Source: Balaenoptera acutorostrata (taxonomy: Eukaryota; Chordata; Mammalia; Artiodactyla; Balaenopteridae). Taken from it: a DNA stretch of 64,000 bases. Under the pieces are notes generated by a model. It searched no databases. It was not told the origin of the DNA and saw only the letters and a program-made list of their open reading frames with translations. Below are positions 34,711-46,169 of the stretch, piece after piece. Positions within the stretch are counted from its first letter, which is position 1, and the number at the start of each line of letters is the position of its first letter. The stretch covers positions 40,847,269 through 40,911,268 of the forward strand of contig NC_080069.1 of assembly GCF_949987535.1 (NCBI RefSeq), written 5' to 3'. The translations under genes and the position numbers were made by a program.

Positions 34711-36385
34711 CTTGTCAATGCTTCCCCTTCTGATTCTAGCACACTCCAAGGAGGGGCAAGAACAGCTTCAAATACTAGGAGCTGTGCAATTCTGGTCCAT
34801 AATGCAGATCTGTAGTCCTCTCTCAGCATTTTTATGGCCCCAAGTTAAGGCTCAAGGCCACTGCTCTTTTCCCTGCTTGGGTTACTCTTGACAGTTTCCC
34901 TGTTATCAACTGATTCCAGAGCTTAGCAGATGCTGTTGTTCCACAGCAGCCCCCAGATTCAGCTTATTTCCACGGCAGACCTTAGGGCAATCTTGGTCCT
35001 CACCCTGTCCCCCCACTCCACCCCAACCACCCTGGGGGTAGCTAAGGGAGAGTAAGCAGACCCTGCAACTCCCCGGTCATGCATTGATAAAGGCAGAAGG
35101 GCTTCCTGGACTCCGTGTCACCTCAAGTGATATCCCTCATGGACCCTATTGTCCCCTGCTTGTGCACTATATACACTTTCAAGAGCCAAGAGCCCCAGTC
35201 TTAGAAGTGATTATAGTTTCACCTTATTTCACATTTGCTCTAATCAGGAGCAAAAAGCCTTCTCTCAGTACAGCTTAAAACTGCAATCACACCCATGTTT
35301 AAGAATCACATTGAGATCTAGAAACGAGGATGCTTCATTTTAACAATACAGAGAAATTAAACAGCGACAACATCCCCCTTCCTCTGACTGCCTCCCCCCT
35401 CCTCGCCCCACTAACTCTTATCCATTTTGATGGGGAGTTTCCCAAGTGGCTCACTGGGAAGATGAAGCCTTTGGAGAGAACGAAGACAGCATGCAGGCTG
35501 CCGTGTGGTCACTGTACTGCTACATCACTCAGCAATGGGAACCTGTACATTCCAACAATCCACATCGCATCAAGCTGTCATTATTTTAATGTTCAATATT
35601 ACTGAGCTTTTTATGGCCTCCTGAGCATTATGGTTTTTAACGCAGAAGATCATCCGACTCTTTAGTACTTGAGACCAAAGTGTCGCATCCTTTTATAGTG
35701 AAAAGCCAACAGAGACTGACACGTGATGAGCAAAGACAACCAGGAAAGCAGGAGCTGTATAGATTCATGTCACTGTCTATGTTAAGGTGATCGCATTATG
35801 TTGGTTTAGTACCAAAATTCCAATGTGAAATTGTTTCTATGGCAATAACTCAGAAAGGCTGGTATTCCAGCTAGCTTTAAGTAAAGGAAGAAATCAGTGA
35901 TTTTCCAACAGAGTAGGGGGAAAAAGCTTCTCTGTACTAGCAACAGCACTCTCCATACCAGCTGTAATTACCGTGATTCTTGCTGCTCTCAAGGCATCAT
36001 GTCTAATATGTGGACAGATCAGGTTTCTGGTTGGACAGCGCATATCTGTGCCACCATTAAGCCCAGCTTGTTAGTTAACACTGAGGACCCGCTAGAATGT
36101 AATTCCACCATTAACCTGAGATGAGAACTTAATACGCCAGAGCCAGTTAAAAATGAATAAGTTGTCTTTCTTCCCAGTTCATTCTGATACAGAAACTGAC
36201 GTCTGTGTCCTTGTGAGTGTAACATTAATGGGAAAGTTGCTTTCTCCAGGGAGTTCTGAATGCCTACCTGGCATCATTATGGTCCTTCTGTTATGTCTGT
36301 GATACATGGAATGCATAGAGATTGTGACCTTGGTTATAAAAGACACTGTGATTTCTTACGATGATTGTGAGAGCTAAGAAATCAT
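34711..36385. other. Repeat-poor intronic stretch
   Basis: About 1.7 kb in which I recognise no transposon, unusual for this intron. It is AT-rich from about 35600. No exon was seen. It could hold conserved non-coding sequence. Confidence 0.4.
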
Positions 36386-36389
36386 GTAA

Positions 36390-36600
36390 TACAAGTAACT
36401 CTCAATTACTGAGCTCTTACGCTGTGTGAGAGGTTGTGTGCTAAAGACATCACTTACACTTAAAACTCCTTTTTTCATACCTCTCCCGACATAACCACAG
36501 ATAAAATATACCCATAGAAAGTGCACATATTATAAGAGGCAGTTATTTTGTGATTGTGAAACTGGAACTCAGTTTCTGACCAGCAGCTTTCCTCTGCAGG
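36390..36600 (-). repeat. Probable MIR SINE fragment
   Basis: 'attactgagctcttacgctg tgtgagaggttgtgtgctaa agacatcac' resembles the antisense MIR start ('actgagcacttactatgtgc caggcactgtgctaag'). Confidence 0.5.
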
Positions 36601-37009
36601 GTGGACAGAAAAGAGTTACTAACAGTGGCTGCTTAGTGTTATGCGAAACCAGTGTGCTGGCGCTGGGGGCCTCTCAAACCATTCCACCAAAGCACCCACA
36701 ACTGCAGAAAGAAGTAAAAGACCAGGGGAGTGGGGAGGAATTGGGACCATGTCTATAGGCCTAGACCAAGGTGCTTATGGCAGGCGTGGAATTTCTTTAA
36801 AGTCTTTTATTTCATTTTTAACATCTGATATAATTGTGGCATTCGATTCCACAGTGCGATATGAAAAGTCATGATTTTTCCCCAAATCATTTATTAAAAG
36901 TGATGCTTTAGAAACTTGGGCCATGTTGATTTTGTGGCTTCATGAGTCTCTGGTCTGGACGCGCCAACTTGTGTCCAAAGTCTACCCAGATTCCTATTTG
37001 AGAGGCACT

Positions 37010-37150
37010 GGTGGCAGAAAGTAAAAGGGTTTTGGAGTCAACAGACCTGGTTTCCTATTCTAGCTCAGCCACTCACTAAGTGAGTGTAAATAAATTACTT
37101 CATATCTTAGTGTCTTTCATTGTATATAAATAGGAATAAAACCTTATAAG
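37010..37150 (+). repeat. MIR SINE fragment
   Basis: 'gagtcaacagacctggtttc ctattctagctcagccactc acta' and 'attacttcatatcttagtgt ctttcattgtatataaatag gaataaa' follow the sense MIR order. Confidence 0.7.
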
Positions 37151-37374
37151 CCTAAATCAAGCCTATATCCTTCCTCAACAGGCTAAGTTCTAGAAACGGT
37201 GGTAAACAGCCCAATGGCCAGAACTAAGCAGAAAGAAATATACAGGCAATCGCCTTGGGATAACAGCAACAAGCTCCTGCACAGTCCTGAGGGGCCCTTT
37301 TTCCACTGCGGTCCATGTAGATGCTCCCTCCTTTTGCCCAACATGGTGTCCTGCATCAGAAGCCCGGGGGTCTA

Positions 37375-37510
37375 CTCCGGTGCTTACCAGACTCTCCATG
37401 TGACTTTGGCAATGTCATTACCTCCCTCTAAGCCATAGGTTGTTCACGTATAGAATGGAGACCGTGTCATTATCTGTGAGGCTCAAGTGAGGTAGCTGAG
37501 ATAAAATATG
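37375..37510 (+). repeat. MIR SINE fragment
   Basis: 'ccatgtgactttggcaatgt cattacctccctctaagcca' and 'gtatagaatggagaccgtgt cattatctgtgaggctcaag tgag' follow the sense MIR order. Confidence 0.65.
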
Positions 37511-38225
37511 GCTTACATGGTAACACCCAATCCACGTGGCTTTAGGTTAGTACATTTCAACCCATTTGCATTTAGTGCTACGTGCACGTTGGGGAAACAA
37601 CATTGGATGGGGTCAAGTCCTTGCCCTCAGGAGCTTGTTCTACAACCATAACGCAAGGTGGGGAATTGATGCCATAGTGGAAATGTGACCAACTGCTGGG
37701 GCTCATGATACTGGCACAGTTTGGCCCATTCCTTAATCTAGTGATGCTTTCAGCCCCCTTCCACTAAGAAGTTGATATCAGGATGCCTGAACATTTGCCA
37801 CCGTGTCCAGAGGGTCACAGGAAAGGAGACTATTGGGAAAGAGCTGGAGAGAAAGCTGTCAAAGAAGATCAAGGTCCTGATTCCCCACTGAAGTTCCCTG
37901 AGAAGAAGGAGTTGGCCACACTGCCCCAAAGAGGCTGTGATGGTTGGGGTGTGTTTAGCTTTGTGGCTAATGTTCAACATCCAGATACCACGTACTGCAG
38001 GCACAACCAAGAACTTTACACATGCTATCCGGCTGAGCTGCAATGAACCACAAGCTGAGCCAATGTAGGGATGCAGAGGAAACAACACTTAGGGATCACT
38101 GTCAGCTTCATGGGACAGAGACAGTGGCTTAACCATGGAGCGGAGGAAGGGGTCCCTTTTCTCCCTTACTAGAAGTCCTGAAGCATGCAGTCAAGGGCTG
38201 GTGGGACTCTAAGAAGTCCTTCTGA
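37511..38225. other. Intronic stretch with no firm feature
   Basis: A weak antisense L2-like phrase lies near 37615-37650 ('caagtccttgccctcaggag'). Nothing else was recognised. Confidence 0.35.
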
Positions 38226-38229
38226 GGAC

Positions 38230-38885
38230 ATCCTTCAAAAGACAACTCTGTTTACTTCTTTCCACCCTTATTTTGATCTCCTGGTTGGGTCGGTTTCCCT
38301 CCCTCGGCCACTGTGACAGCCTCCTAACTGGTCTATCATTTCCCTTCTCACCTTTTTCCAAACCACTGTCCTTACAATAGCAAGAGCAATTGTCTTAAAA
38401 TAATTAATTGTATCAAATCTTTTGTTTTTCTGCTATAAACTCTCCAATGACTTCCCATTGCCTTTAGGATAAAATTAAAAGTCACTGGAATGGCTGATAG
38501 CACCCTGGTTGATCTCAGGGCTTCCTTCCGCAGTCTCCTCTTTCCCCCTTTCCTTGCAGTAACCCATCCATCCGGGTCTTAAATGTCCTTGGCGCTTTCT
38601 CACCGCTGGTTCTTCACACGTGCAGCTCCTCAAGTTTTACCTGGTTAACTTCTACTTGTCTACCAGGAATAAACTTCAATACCATATGCTTAGCCATCAA
38701 AAGCAAGTTAGACTCTCAGGTAGCATTACTTACCTTCCCCTCACAGCACCAATCAGTAGCAATGATGTGCTTATTTGTGTGCTTACATGCTTGCTCTCTT
38801 CCTCTGCCTCTGACTACAAACTTCATGAAGGAAGCACTAGCCAGTGCTTGGAGGCCCAACAGATATCTGTCAAATAAAACAGTTG
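38230..38885 (+). repeat. L2 LINE fragment, sense orientation
   Basis: 'gccactgtgacagcctccta actggtctatc', 'actctccaatgacttcccat tgcctttaggataaaatt' and, near the end, 'aaacttcatgaaggaagcac' and 'agatatctgtcaaataaa' reproduce the L2 3'-half order. Confidence 0.75.
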
Positions 38886-39039
38886 CATCTGGCTTCCCAG
38901 GAGCATGGTCTTGGTGGATAGACAATACATTATAAAATAAATACGGAAGAAGAAGAAGGGGCTAAAGCCCCAAAGGCAGCTTCCCGTCAGCCTTCCTCGG
39001 GGCTGTCAGCACAGAGCCCTTGGAGCCGGGAGGGGTGCC

Positions 39040-39054
39040 GGGGGGGGGGGGGGG
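39040..39054 (+). repeat. G15 homopolymer run
   Basis: Fifteen G after 'gggaggggtgcc'. It is C15 in the NTRK2 transcript. It sits 180 bp from the CpG-rich patch. The exact length is likely to be unreliable in assemblies. Confidence 0.9.
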
Positions 39055-39229
39055 CAAAGGAAAAGACAGACAGTAGCCAATTTGCTTTAGAGAGCAACAC
39101 CCGTTTCTAATTTAAACTGTAAATAAGGAATGGAAACAGACGTGTGCTGTACACAGAGTAATGAACATATGGGATCAGTTACCAAGAAAAGCCGTGGATG
39201 CTGAAGATTACTGAGCTGAGGTGACACCT

Positions 39230-39600
39230 TGCAGGAGGAGACGGGGAGGGCGCGGGGAGGGCGGAGTCAGAGAGGAAAGGCTGGGCGTCCTGTCCTGGGG
39301 GTTCCGGTCCCTTTGCTCGTCCTGTCCTGTGGTGCGTCCTATTGGCCGTCCCGACTTCCTTTGATGAAGCCATCCCACTTACAGCGCCCCCGTGTGGTCT
39401 CATCAGAAACTCCCCAAGGGAGGGACTTGAGGGCTGTGCGGGGCGCGCAGACGCGTGGAGATGGGAGAGGCCGGTCCTGAAGGCGCCTTGGACGGCACCG
39501 CCGATGCTTAGTCTCCATGGCTGGAGACGTAAAGGGGGCAGATAGAGATTCACGAGAGGAGGTCTGAAGCCCCCAAACCTCCACTCAGCATCACCCCGCC
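39230..39600. promoter_or_regulatory. Intronic CpG-rich patch (CpG-island-like)
   Basis: I count about 24 CpG in roughly 360 bp at GC near 60 percent, by far the densest CpG patch in the unique part of the window. It contains an inverted CCAAT box ('ctattggcc', about 39348-39356), GC-box-like 'gggcggag', and a CTCF-like motif at 39382-39400. No exon or known transposon was recognised in it. A 124-codon minus-strand open frame across it is probably just a result of the GC content. It may be an orphan CpG island, meaning a cryptic or alternative promoter or an insulator. Confidence 0.5.
39382..39400 (-). promoter_or_regulatory. CTCF-like motif
   Basis: The plus strand reads CAGCGCCCCCGTGTGGTCT. 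Against the reverse form of the CTCF core (tAGCGCCCCCtgGTGGcCa) it agrees at the AGCGCCCCC block and at GTGG. Three or four positions differ. Binding is inferred only. Confidence 0.45.
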
Positions 39601-39859
39601 TCCTGTATCAGCTACCCTCTGACTCTCACCTCCACCATCGCTCCACAGCCTTAAATCCTGAGCAGAGTGCTTGGAGTAGCCAAAGTCTGGAGAAGTTCAG
39701 CTAAAAGCCAAACCCCCAACTTCAAAGGACTACCCATTGCCATCTCAGAAGATGATATTTTAAAAAGCTGTTATAACATGTTTTGGATTCTCAAACCCTC
39801 ATTGCACAGGGTAAAGGTTGATCTTTTTCAGCACTGAGTTGACAATCATTTGTTTGTTT

Positions 39860-40380
39860 TGGTATCATTCACTCATTCAGCAAAAACTTACTGAGCTACC
39901 TGGGCTGGGTGCTGAGCAACGTCGTGGGCACTGGGGTGTGGACGTGCATCCGCTCCATGTTCTCATGAAGCTCTCATTTTAGTGAGAGGCGCAGACCACA
40001 CATCAGTAAACAGATATCTGTGCTTGATAATGCCAGGAGGTGAGAAATACTGTGAGGAAAAGGAGGTAAAGAGATGGAAAGGTGAGAGGGGCAGCGATAT
40101 TTTAGATGGGTAGGTCAGCACAGGCTTTTCTAAGCAGATGAAATCTAAGCAGAGATCTGAATAAAGAGAAAGAACAAGACGTGCAAACATCAGGAAGAAG
40201 GGCATTTCAGGCATTGTGGTCAGCAGGTGCACAGGCCCTGAGGTAGGAACAATCTTGATGTGTTTGGACAGTAAGGGGACCAGTGTGGCTGCAGTGACTG
40301 TAGCAAGGTGGGGACAGGTAGGACAGGGGGTGGAATGTTACTGGGGCCATCATTGGTGGGGTTTTATGTAATGGCACAGC
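39860..40380 (-). repeat. L2 LINE 3'-half fragment
   Basis: 'attcactcattcagcaaaaa cttactgagc', 'gcagagatctgaataaagag', 'gaagaagggcatttcaggca', 'ggtgcacaggccctgaggta ggaacaatcttgatgtgttt' and 'aaggggaccagtgtggctgc' follow the antisense L2 order closely. Confidence 0.85.
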
Positions 40381-40479
40381 CGCACTGGGTGTGTGTGTGT
40401 CTATAGCTGTGTATCTGTATCTATATGTTTAAGTTCGATATCTAAATAATATGCTGTGTCCGGATAGTATTTTAAGGCA

Positions 40480-40610
40480 AGCTACTTAATATTGTTTTAA
40501 AGCAAATACATAATCTGTGACCTAACCATCATTACCATTTTCTAAGTAGAGAAACTATGACATAGAAACCCAAGGCCACAATCAGAATCAGGGTCTGAGG
40601 TGACAATGCA
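40480..40610 (-). repeat. Probable MIR SINE fragment
   Basis: 'ttaccattttctaagtagag aaactatgacatagaaaccc aaggccacaatcagaatcag ggtc' resembles the antisense MIR 3' block. Confidence 0.5.
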
Positions 40611-40619
40611 AGACCCCAA

Positions 40620-41860
40620 ATCCACGAGTCTTGCCTCTTTCTCTTTGATTTTTGCCCCTTATTTTGTACCACTTCCCCAAATCCACCTGGTGCATGACCA
40701 GCCATGCAAACCAGCTAAAGCAATTATCAGCCACATTCTCTGAGTCCTGTTCAGGAGGAAATCCCTTCTTCCCTGATCCAGACAAGTCAACAATGACATC
40801 ATTGCATGCAGCAATAACCAATGCTTTTTTTTTTTTTTTGTAGGAAGTGATGGATTTAGGAAGCAAAGTTAGTCTGACTGTGTGGGTCCCCCACCCTTTC
40901 TTTCAGTGGAACGAGGAATGAGCAGGAGAGGGATCCTACTACTTCTAGCCCCTTAAGTAGCACAGATGCATTCCTGAGTTTCTCAGAACGATGAGTTATA
41001 GCCCCCTTGGTGTTTAGCTTTAGGATTTATGCTAATGGTCCCAGCATACTTCTCTCTGTCAGCAGAGAAGTAGGAAGCTCCCTCCACATTACCTTGTTTT
41101 TCCTGATTATTCCCCCAATATTCCAACAGTTAAACGATCATATCACTGCTGAGGTCCTTTGCCCTTTGACTCCTAAAACACTTTGAGTTTCCTTTGAGGA
41201 AGAAAGCTGCCCTTGTGTTAGCCCAGGGGAGAAGAGAAAAGATTCCATAGCCTTGGAGTCTTTAATGCTGGTCTGTTAGTGTCCTTCCTTTGTGTATCTT
41301 CCTTCCTGCCTCTCAACCCCTTAGTCAAACCCTATGGCATTTTTTATTCCTGCAAATTCCCTCCCAAGGTCACTATCACTGGCAATAATATTTTGTTTAT
41401 ACCAAATCATCCATTTAGGTACAGATCATTGGCATTTAGGATACTATATTTACTGGTTAATATCTACTCGACTTCATTTACGGAAATAGCTTGCATGAAA
41501 CACATAAAGGTCTTCAAGCACTACCATCTACTCTGTGAACACAGACTCTGGGATAACAATTCTCTTCAGCCCTGAATTTATCTTCAGAGATGAAGACAAG
41601 AACACTCCAGAGAAGGGCAAGGTTTATACAGAACAAACAAGCTACTGCAAATTAACTGAACACTGTAGGAAAAGGCAGAAATGATTCCCAACTTAAGAAC
41701 ACTGAACTTTAAAACAATCTGTCCCCCTTCCCAACGGTGGTGTGTCTTCTGCTTACCTAAAGGTTAAATGTCCTCAAATTTCTTCCCCCTTTTGAATCCC
41801 TGTCCGTCCCTCCGTCTTCCCTTTCCCCCTATATAGCACCACTATACCCACCAACCACCA
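40620..41860. other. Intronic stretch with no firm feature
   Basis: Contains a T-run at 40824-40839 and otherwise no recognised element. Open frames of up to 98 codons have no recognisable domain. Confidence 0.35.
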
Positions 41861-41864
41861 CTAT

Positions 41865-42320
41865 TTTTGTTCAAAGCTAAACACCTAGGAGTCACCATTG
41901 ATTCTCCCTCATCTGCCATATCCAAGTCATCATCAGGTTCTTTCAGCTTGACCTGTAGAGCATGCCCTGAATGTGCCCACTTTCTCATTTCCACTGTTAC
42001 CGCTTAATCCAAGCCATCATGTGCATGTACCCAGACTGTCGCAGTAGTCTCCTCCAAGCTCTTCTAGCCCTACCCTCCAAGTGATGTCCCTACTCGGAGG
42101 GCAACTGACCCGAGTTCCTCTTATCCTAGCATGGCCTGATGTTGAGGGCATCCTTTGAAGACAACCTTACCCTGCTCCCAGAAACTCCTTCCTGGTCTTG
42201 GTGCCTGCCATCTCTGCCCCATAGAACGACTCACTGAAAGACCTCTCGCTTCGCCCTGGAGTCATATTTTAACCTTTGCCCATCACCATAACCAGATTTG
42301 AATAAAACTGAATCCTGGAG
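41865..42320 (+). repeat. L2 LINE fragment, sense orientation
   Basis: 'ctaggagtcaccattgattc tccctc', 'gccatatccaagtcatcatc aggttctttcagcttgacct', 'taatccaagccatcatgtgc' and 'cgcagtagtctcctccaagc' correspond to the sense L2 order. Confidence 0.7.
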
Positions 42321-43925
42321 CAGTCAAATGACGCAAAGTATATGCTCAGTGGTTAGTTCTTTAAGAGCTGTACTTAGTAAAGCTTTCGAAGATAGGAATG
42401 TTTATTTTTTGAGGAATTTGTGAAAGGCTTTTTATCCATTTGCTAAACACGTTAATGGCCACTTCATCGCCTCTCTAAATTAAATCACTAAAGCTGCACC
42501 ATTATTTTAAAGTGGGAAAAGTAGTTACCCCTAGAAGGAAAAAATAGGTTCAGCAGAAAAGGAACCCAAAGTGATCTTTATAAAGTAGAACACCGTGGAG
42601 AGACAACGGCAACTAATAGCATCTGGGAAGCCCCGCACACCCACACATCTGAGGCTCACACCAGCCGTGAACCGCAAGCCTCACGGGTCAGGCTCTTAAC
42701 GATCTCTGCTAATGAAAAGTCAGCCAATCAGAACTGGTCTCATTCTGAGAGTTATCCTCTTGGGGTCTCCAGAAATTACAACCAGTCTTACTCTGCATTT
42801 ATATCACCCACAGTCCTGGTCAGGAAAACTAGGAGCTGGGCAATGGGGGGTAGAGTTTATTCAGCTGGAGGGAAGCAGGCTAAGGTGTAACCAAACATCA
42901 TCTTCAAGTGAGGAAGCAGGATCATCAGGCGAATAATGCCTGCCTGCTCGTCCCCAAGGGCAGGTCAAGTAAAGGTGAGGGTGGACTTAGCACAAGCATC
43001 TCATGTTTGACATAATCAACTTTTTGACATGAATACCAATAGGTCATTAACTGCTTGAATGCTCGGATGAGGGCAGCTGTGAAGTCCCCCTCTGATGTCC
43101 CGTATTGAGATACTCAGTGGGGCTTTCCCAGTTGTCCCCTGATTTAAAAATTCCAGCCTTTAGCTGAGGGAGAAGGAGCTCTGGGTATCCCATATTCTAG
43201 AGAAAGTCTCTATATCAGTCAGGGTCCAGCATCTGAAAGCTGGACTGGACTCCTGCCCCATAATAGAAAAAGCCCTTCAGTAACCACCCCCCACCCTAGA
43301 TCCCCCCCATCTCTCAGTCTGTGTGGGGAGAGAACTGGGGAGGGGAGTGAGCAAGAGTAATGGGGCCACTGGTCTGGGAGCCACTGGTGGAATGTTCCTG
43401 AACAGAGGTCATTTCCTTCCCTTCTCCTTCTCTCTGCACCAGCCCATCCTCAACCTGAAATCCAGTAGAAGACTTCAAGAGAATTCCTCATGAAGACTGG
43501 GGTGCCTTAAGAAGGGGAGACTGGGACCTGATTTTGCATTTGGACTTCTGTGTAGGCGGCAGACGGTGTGCCTTGCGAAGGAAAAGGGAAGAGGGTGGAG
43601 AAAGATGGGGGAACTGACCATGGGTGGCAGAAGAGCCTGCTCACCCATAGTTTGGAAGGACAGAGGTGTGTGAGATTATCATGAATGAGTGAACACTGTT
43701 TGAGTCTTCCTGTCTGTACCTGCAGAGAAACAATAATGAAAAAGAAGATCACAACTGAGAATAAAGAGATGTTTGCTGTTTATCCTCAGGCCCTCCTCCC
43801 AGCTCCTAACCTTATGGGAACTAGAGACAGACGATGAAAAGGGAGACTTCCAACCAGGATGCCAGAGGGGAAGATTTACATCTGATAGAAGAATGAAGTT
43901 GTAAACTGGATACGACTGGTTTCAT
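42321..43925. other. Intronic stretch with no recognised feature
   Basis: Unique-looking sequence. I see no exon, RNA gene or clear transposon. Confidence 0.35.
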
Positions 43926-43929
43926 AACT

Positions 43930-44890
43930 GAAAGTGAACAAAAAATCTTAGAATCTATCCAAGATACTCTTAAGTGGTAGGAAATATTGGCTTCAAAGTG
44001 CTGCAATGCATACCATTCCACACCTACTAGATTGATGAGAATCCAAAACACTGACAACACCAAATGCTGATGAGGATGTGGAGCAACAGGAACTCTCATT
44101 CATTGCTGGTGGGAATGGAAAATTCAGCTATTTGGGAAGACAGTTTGGCAGCTTCTGACAAAACTAACATATTCTTGTCACATAATCCAGCCATTATGCT
44201 TCTTGGTATTTACCTCAAATTAGTTGAAAACTTATGTCCACACAAACACCTGCACATGGATGTTAACAGCAGCTTTATTCATAATTGCCCAAACTTGGAA
44301 GAAACCAAGATGTCCTTCAGTAGGTGAATGGATAAATGGTAGTATATCCAGACTGGAATACTATGCAGCACTAAAAAGTAATAAGCCATCAAGCCATGAA
44401 AAGACAGGACTCTTAAACACACACTACTAAGTGAAAGAAGCCAATCTGAAAAGGTTACAGGGTGTATGATTTCAACCACCGGACATTCTGGAAAAGGCAA
44501 AACTATGCACACAGTAAAGAGATCAGTGGCTGACAGAGGCTAGCAGGAGGGAGGGTTGAATAGGTGGAGCACAGAGGATATTTAGGGCAGTAAAACTATT
44601 CTGTATGATACTATAATGGTGGCTACATGTCAGTATAAATTCATCAAAACCCATAGAATATACAGCACCAAGTGTGAACTGTTATTGAAACTATGGACTT
44701 TGGGTGATAATGATGTGTCAGTTAGGTTCATGATTGTAACAAAGGTACACTCTGGTAGGAGAGCTGATAGTAGAGGCGGCTGTGCCTGTGTGGGGTTAGG
44801 GGGTGTATGGGAACTCTACTTTCTGCTCAATTGTCTATAAACCTAAAACTACTCTAAAAAAGAAAGCATATTTTTTTTTTTAAAAAATAG
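43930..44890 (+). mobile_element. Old L1 (L1M-type) fragment: ORF2 C-terminus plus 3' UTR
   Basis: The first half corresponds to the L1 ORF2 C-terminal region ('ccaaatgctgatgaggatgt', 'attcattgctggtgggaatg', 'gcagctttattcataattgc ccaaacttgg'), broken by stops. The second half is a 3' UTR ('acacactactaagtgaaaga agccaatctgaaaaggttac', 'ctactttctgctcaattgtc') ending 'aacctaaaactactctaaaa'. It is clearly much older than the L1 at 20018. Confidence 0.85.
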
Positions 44891-44894
44891 TGTT

Positions 44895-45783
44895 ACAGTG
44901 AGGAGGCTGTGGCAGTGACTGAGGGAGGCTCTGTTGCTCACTTAGCACCCATGCCGTCTACAATTTGTGGAGAAGAGGTTGCCAGCCTGCCTGGTTCTCA
45001 CTGTGATCTGCTGTCGTTCACTGGGCTGTGAAGGCTGTCCCACAGGGACTGAGAACCCAAGCAGTGAACACAGAAGCGTGGCTGGAGGAAAGCAACAGAG
45101 AACACAGCAGGGTGGAGGCTGGCATGGAGCCATCCACCCACCCAGCCCTGGTGCGGAAGTCGGTGTGGCTGAAAGCCCACCCTCAACAGGAAGCAGGAAG
45201 CTGAGCTGCTCAGAAATCTCTGAAATGGGCGTGCAATGAGGGTTGGGGAAAGAGGTCATGAGAATTTGGGGCAGGACCATTCTTACCAAGATGAAGTTAA
45301 GTTTCCCGTGGAAGGTACACACTGTTTCCCCCACATATAACTTGGAGCAAAAAACACTTTTTTGTTTAATTTTGAGAACTTGATAGCTAAACTTGCTAAA
45401 GACAATTACAGGGATGCTGGGCATATCAGTAGAGTAACGATGCTGAGCTGGCGTAAAATTAAGATGAGGAAGAACTGAAGGATATTAGTGAGAAGCATCT
45501 TTAATTGTAATGATTTATGCCTTAACGGCCTAATATGTTGTTAGTGCCATAGCGAAAGATACTAGTATATGATTTTCATCATGATAGTTCTCTTTTAAGG
45601 ATATTGGAGTCTTAACAGACAGTAAAAAATGAGCTTTCATAGCTTACTGATGGGGAGGAATCTCACCTGAGAACAGTGAATGTCCTATGACTGTTCTTAA
45701 AAGCTTCACCTGGCTTGGGCAGTCATAAAAGGGAAAACCTCCATATCGGGTGACCGAAGGGTGTTCAGTGGGAGAGGGATAAG
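44895..45783. other. Intronic stretch with no recognised feature
   Basis: A 160-codon minus-strand open frame (44942-45424) lacks any recognisable domain and is taken as chance. I see nothing else. Confidence 0.35.
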
Positions 45784-45792
45784 AAATGGCTA

Positions 45793-46157
45793 GGACTTCC
45801 CTGTTGGCGCAGTGGTTAAGAATCTGCCTGCCAATGCAGGGGACATGGGTTCCAGCCCTGGTCTGGGAAGATCTCACATGCTGTGGAGCAGCTAAGCCTG
45901 TGCGCCACCACTACTGAGCCTGTGCTCTAGAGCCTGCGAGCCACAACTACTGAGTCCACAAGCCACAACTACTGAAGCCCGCTTGCCTAGAGCCCATGCT
46001 CCACAACAAGAGAAGCCACTGCAATGAGAAGCCCGCGCACCACAACGAAGAGTAGCCCCCGCTCACTGCAACTAGAGAAAGCCAGCATGCAGCAATGAAG
46101 ACACAACGCAGCCAAAAATAATAAATAAGTAAATTTATAAAAAAAAAAAAAAAAGAC
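45793..46157 (+). mobile_element. CHR-type tRNA-derived SINE (cetacean/hippo/ruminant group)
   Basis: Begins 'ggacttccctgttggcgcag tggttaagaatctgcctgcc' with tRNA-like A and B boxes ('tgggttccagccctggtctg'). It continues with the repeated 'gagccacaactactgagtcc' modules and 'agaagcccgcgcaccacaac', and ends with 'cagccaaaaataataaataa' plus A16. The direct repeat AAATGGCTA flanks it (45784-45792 and 46158-46166). It is full length with few differences from what I know, so it is fairly young. This is the main evidence for a cetacean source. Confidence 0.93.
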
Positions 46158-46169
46158 AAATGGCTAAAA

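Noticed and set aside
39179..39553. 124-codon minus-strand open frame over the CpG patch
   Set aside because: Stops are rare in GC-rich DNA. The translation is Pro/Ser/Ala/Arg-rich without a domain, so the open frame follows from base composition.
44942..45424. 160-codon minus-strand open frame
   Set aside because: No recognisable domain. It overlaps GC-rich unique intron and shows no codon pattern suggestive of coding.
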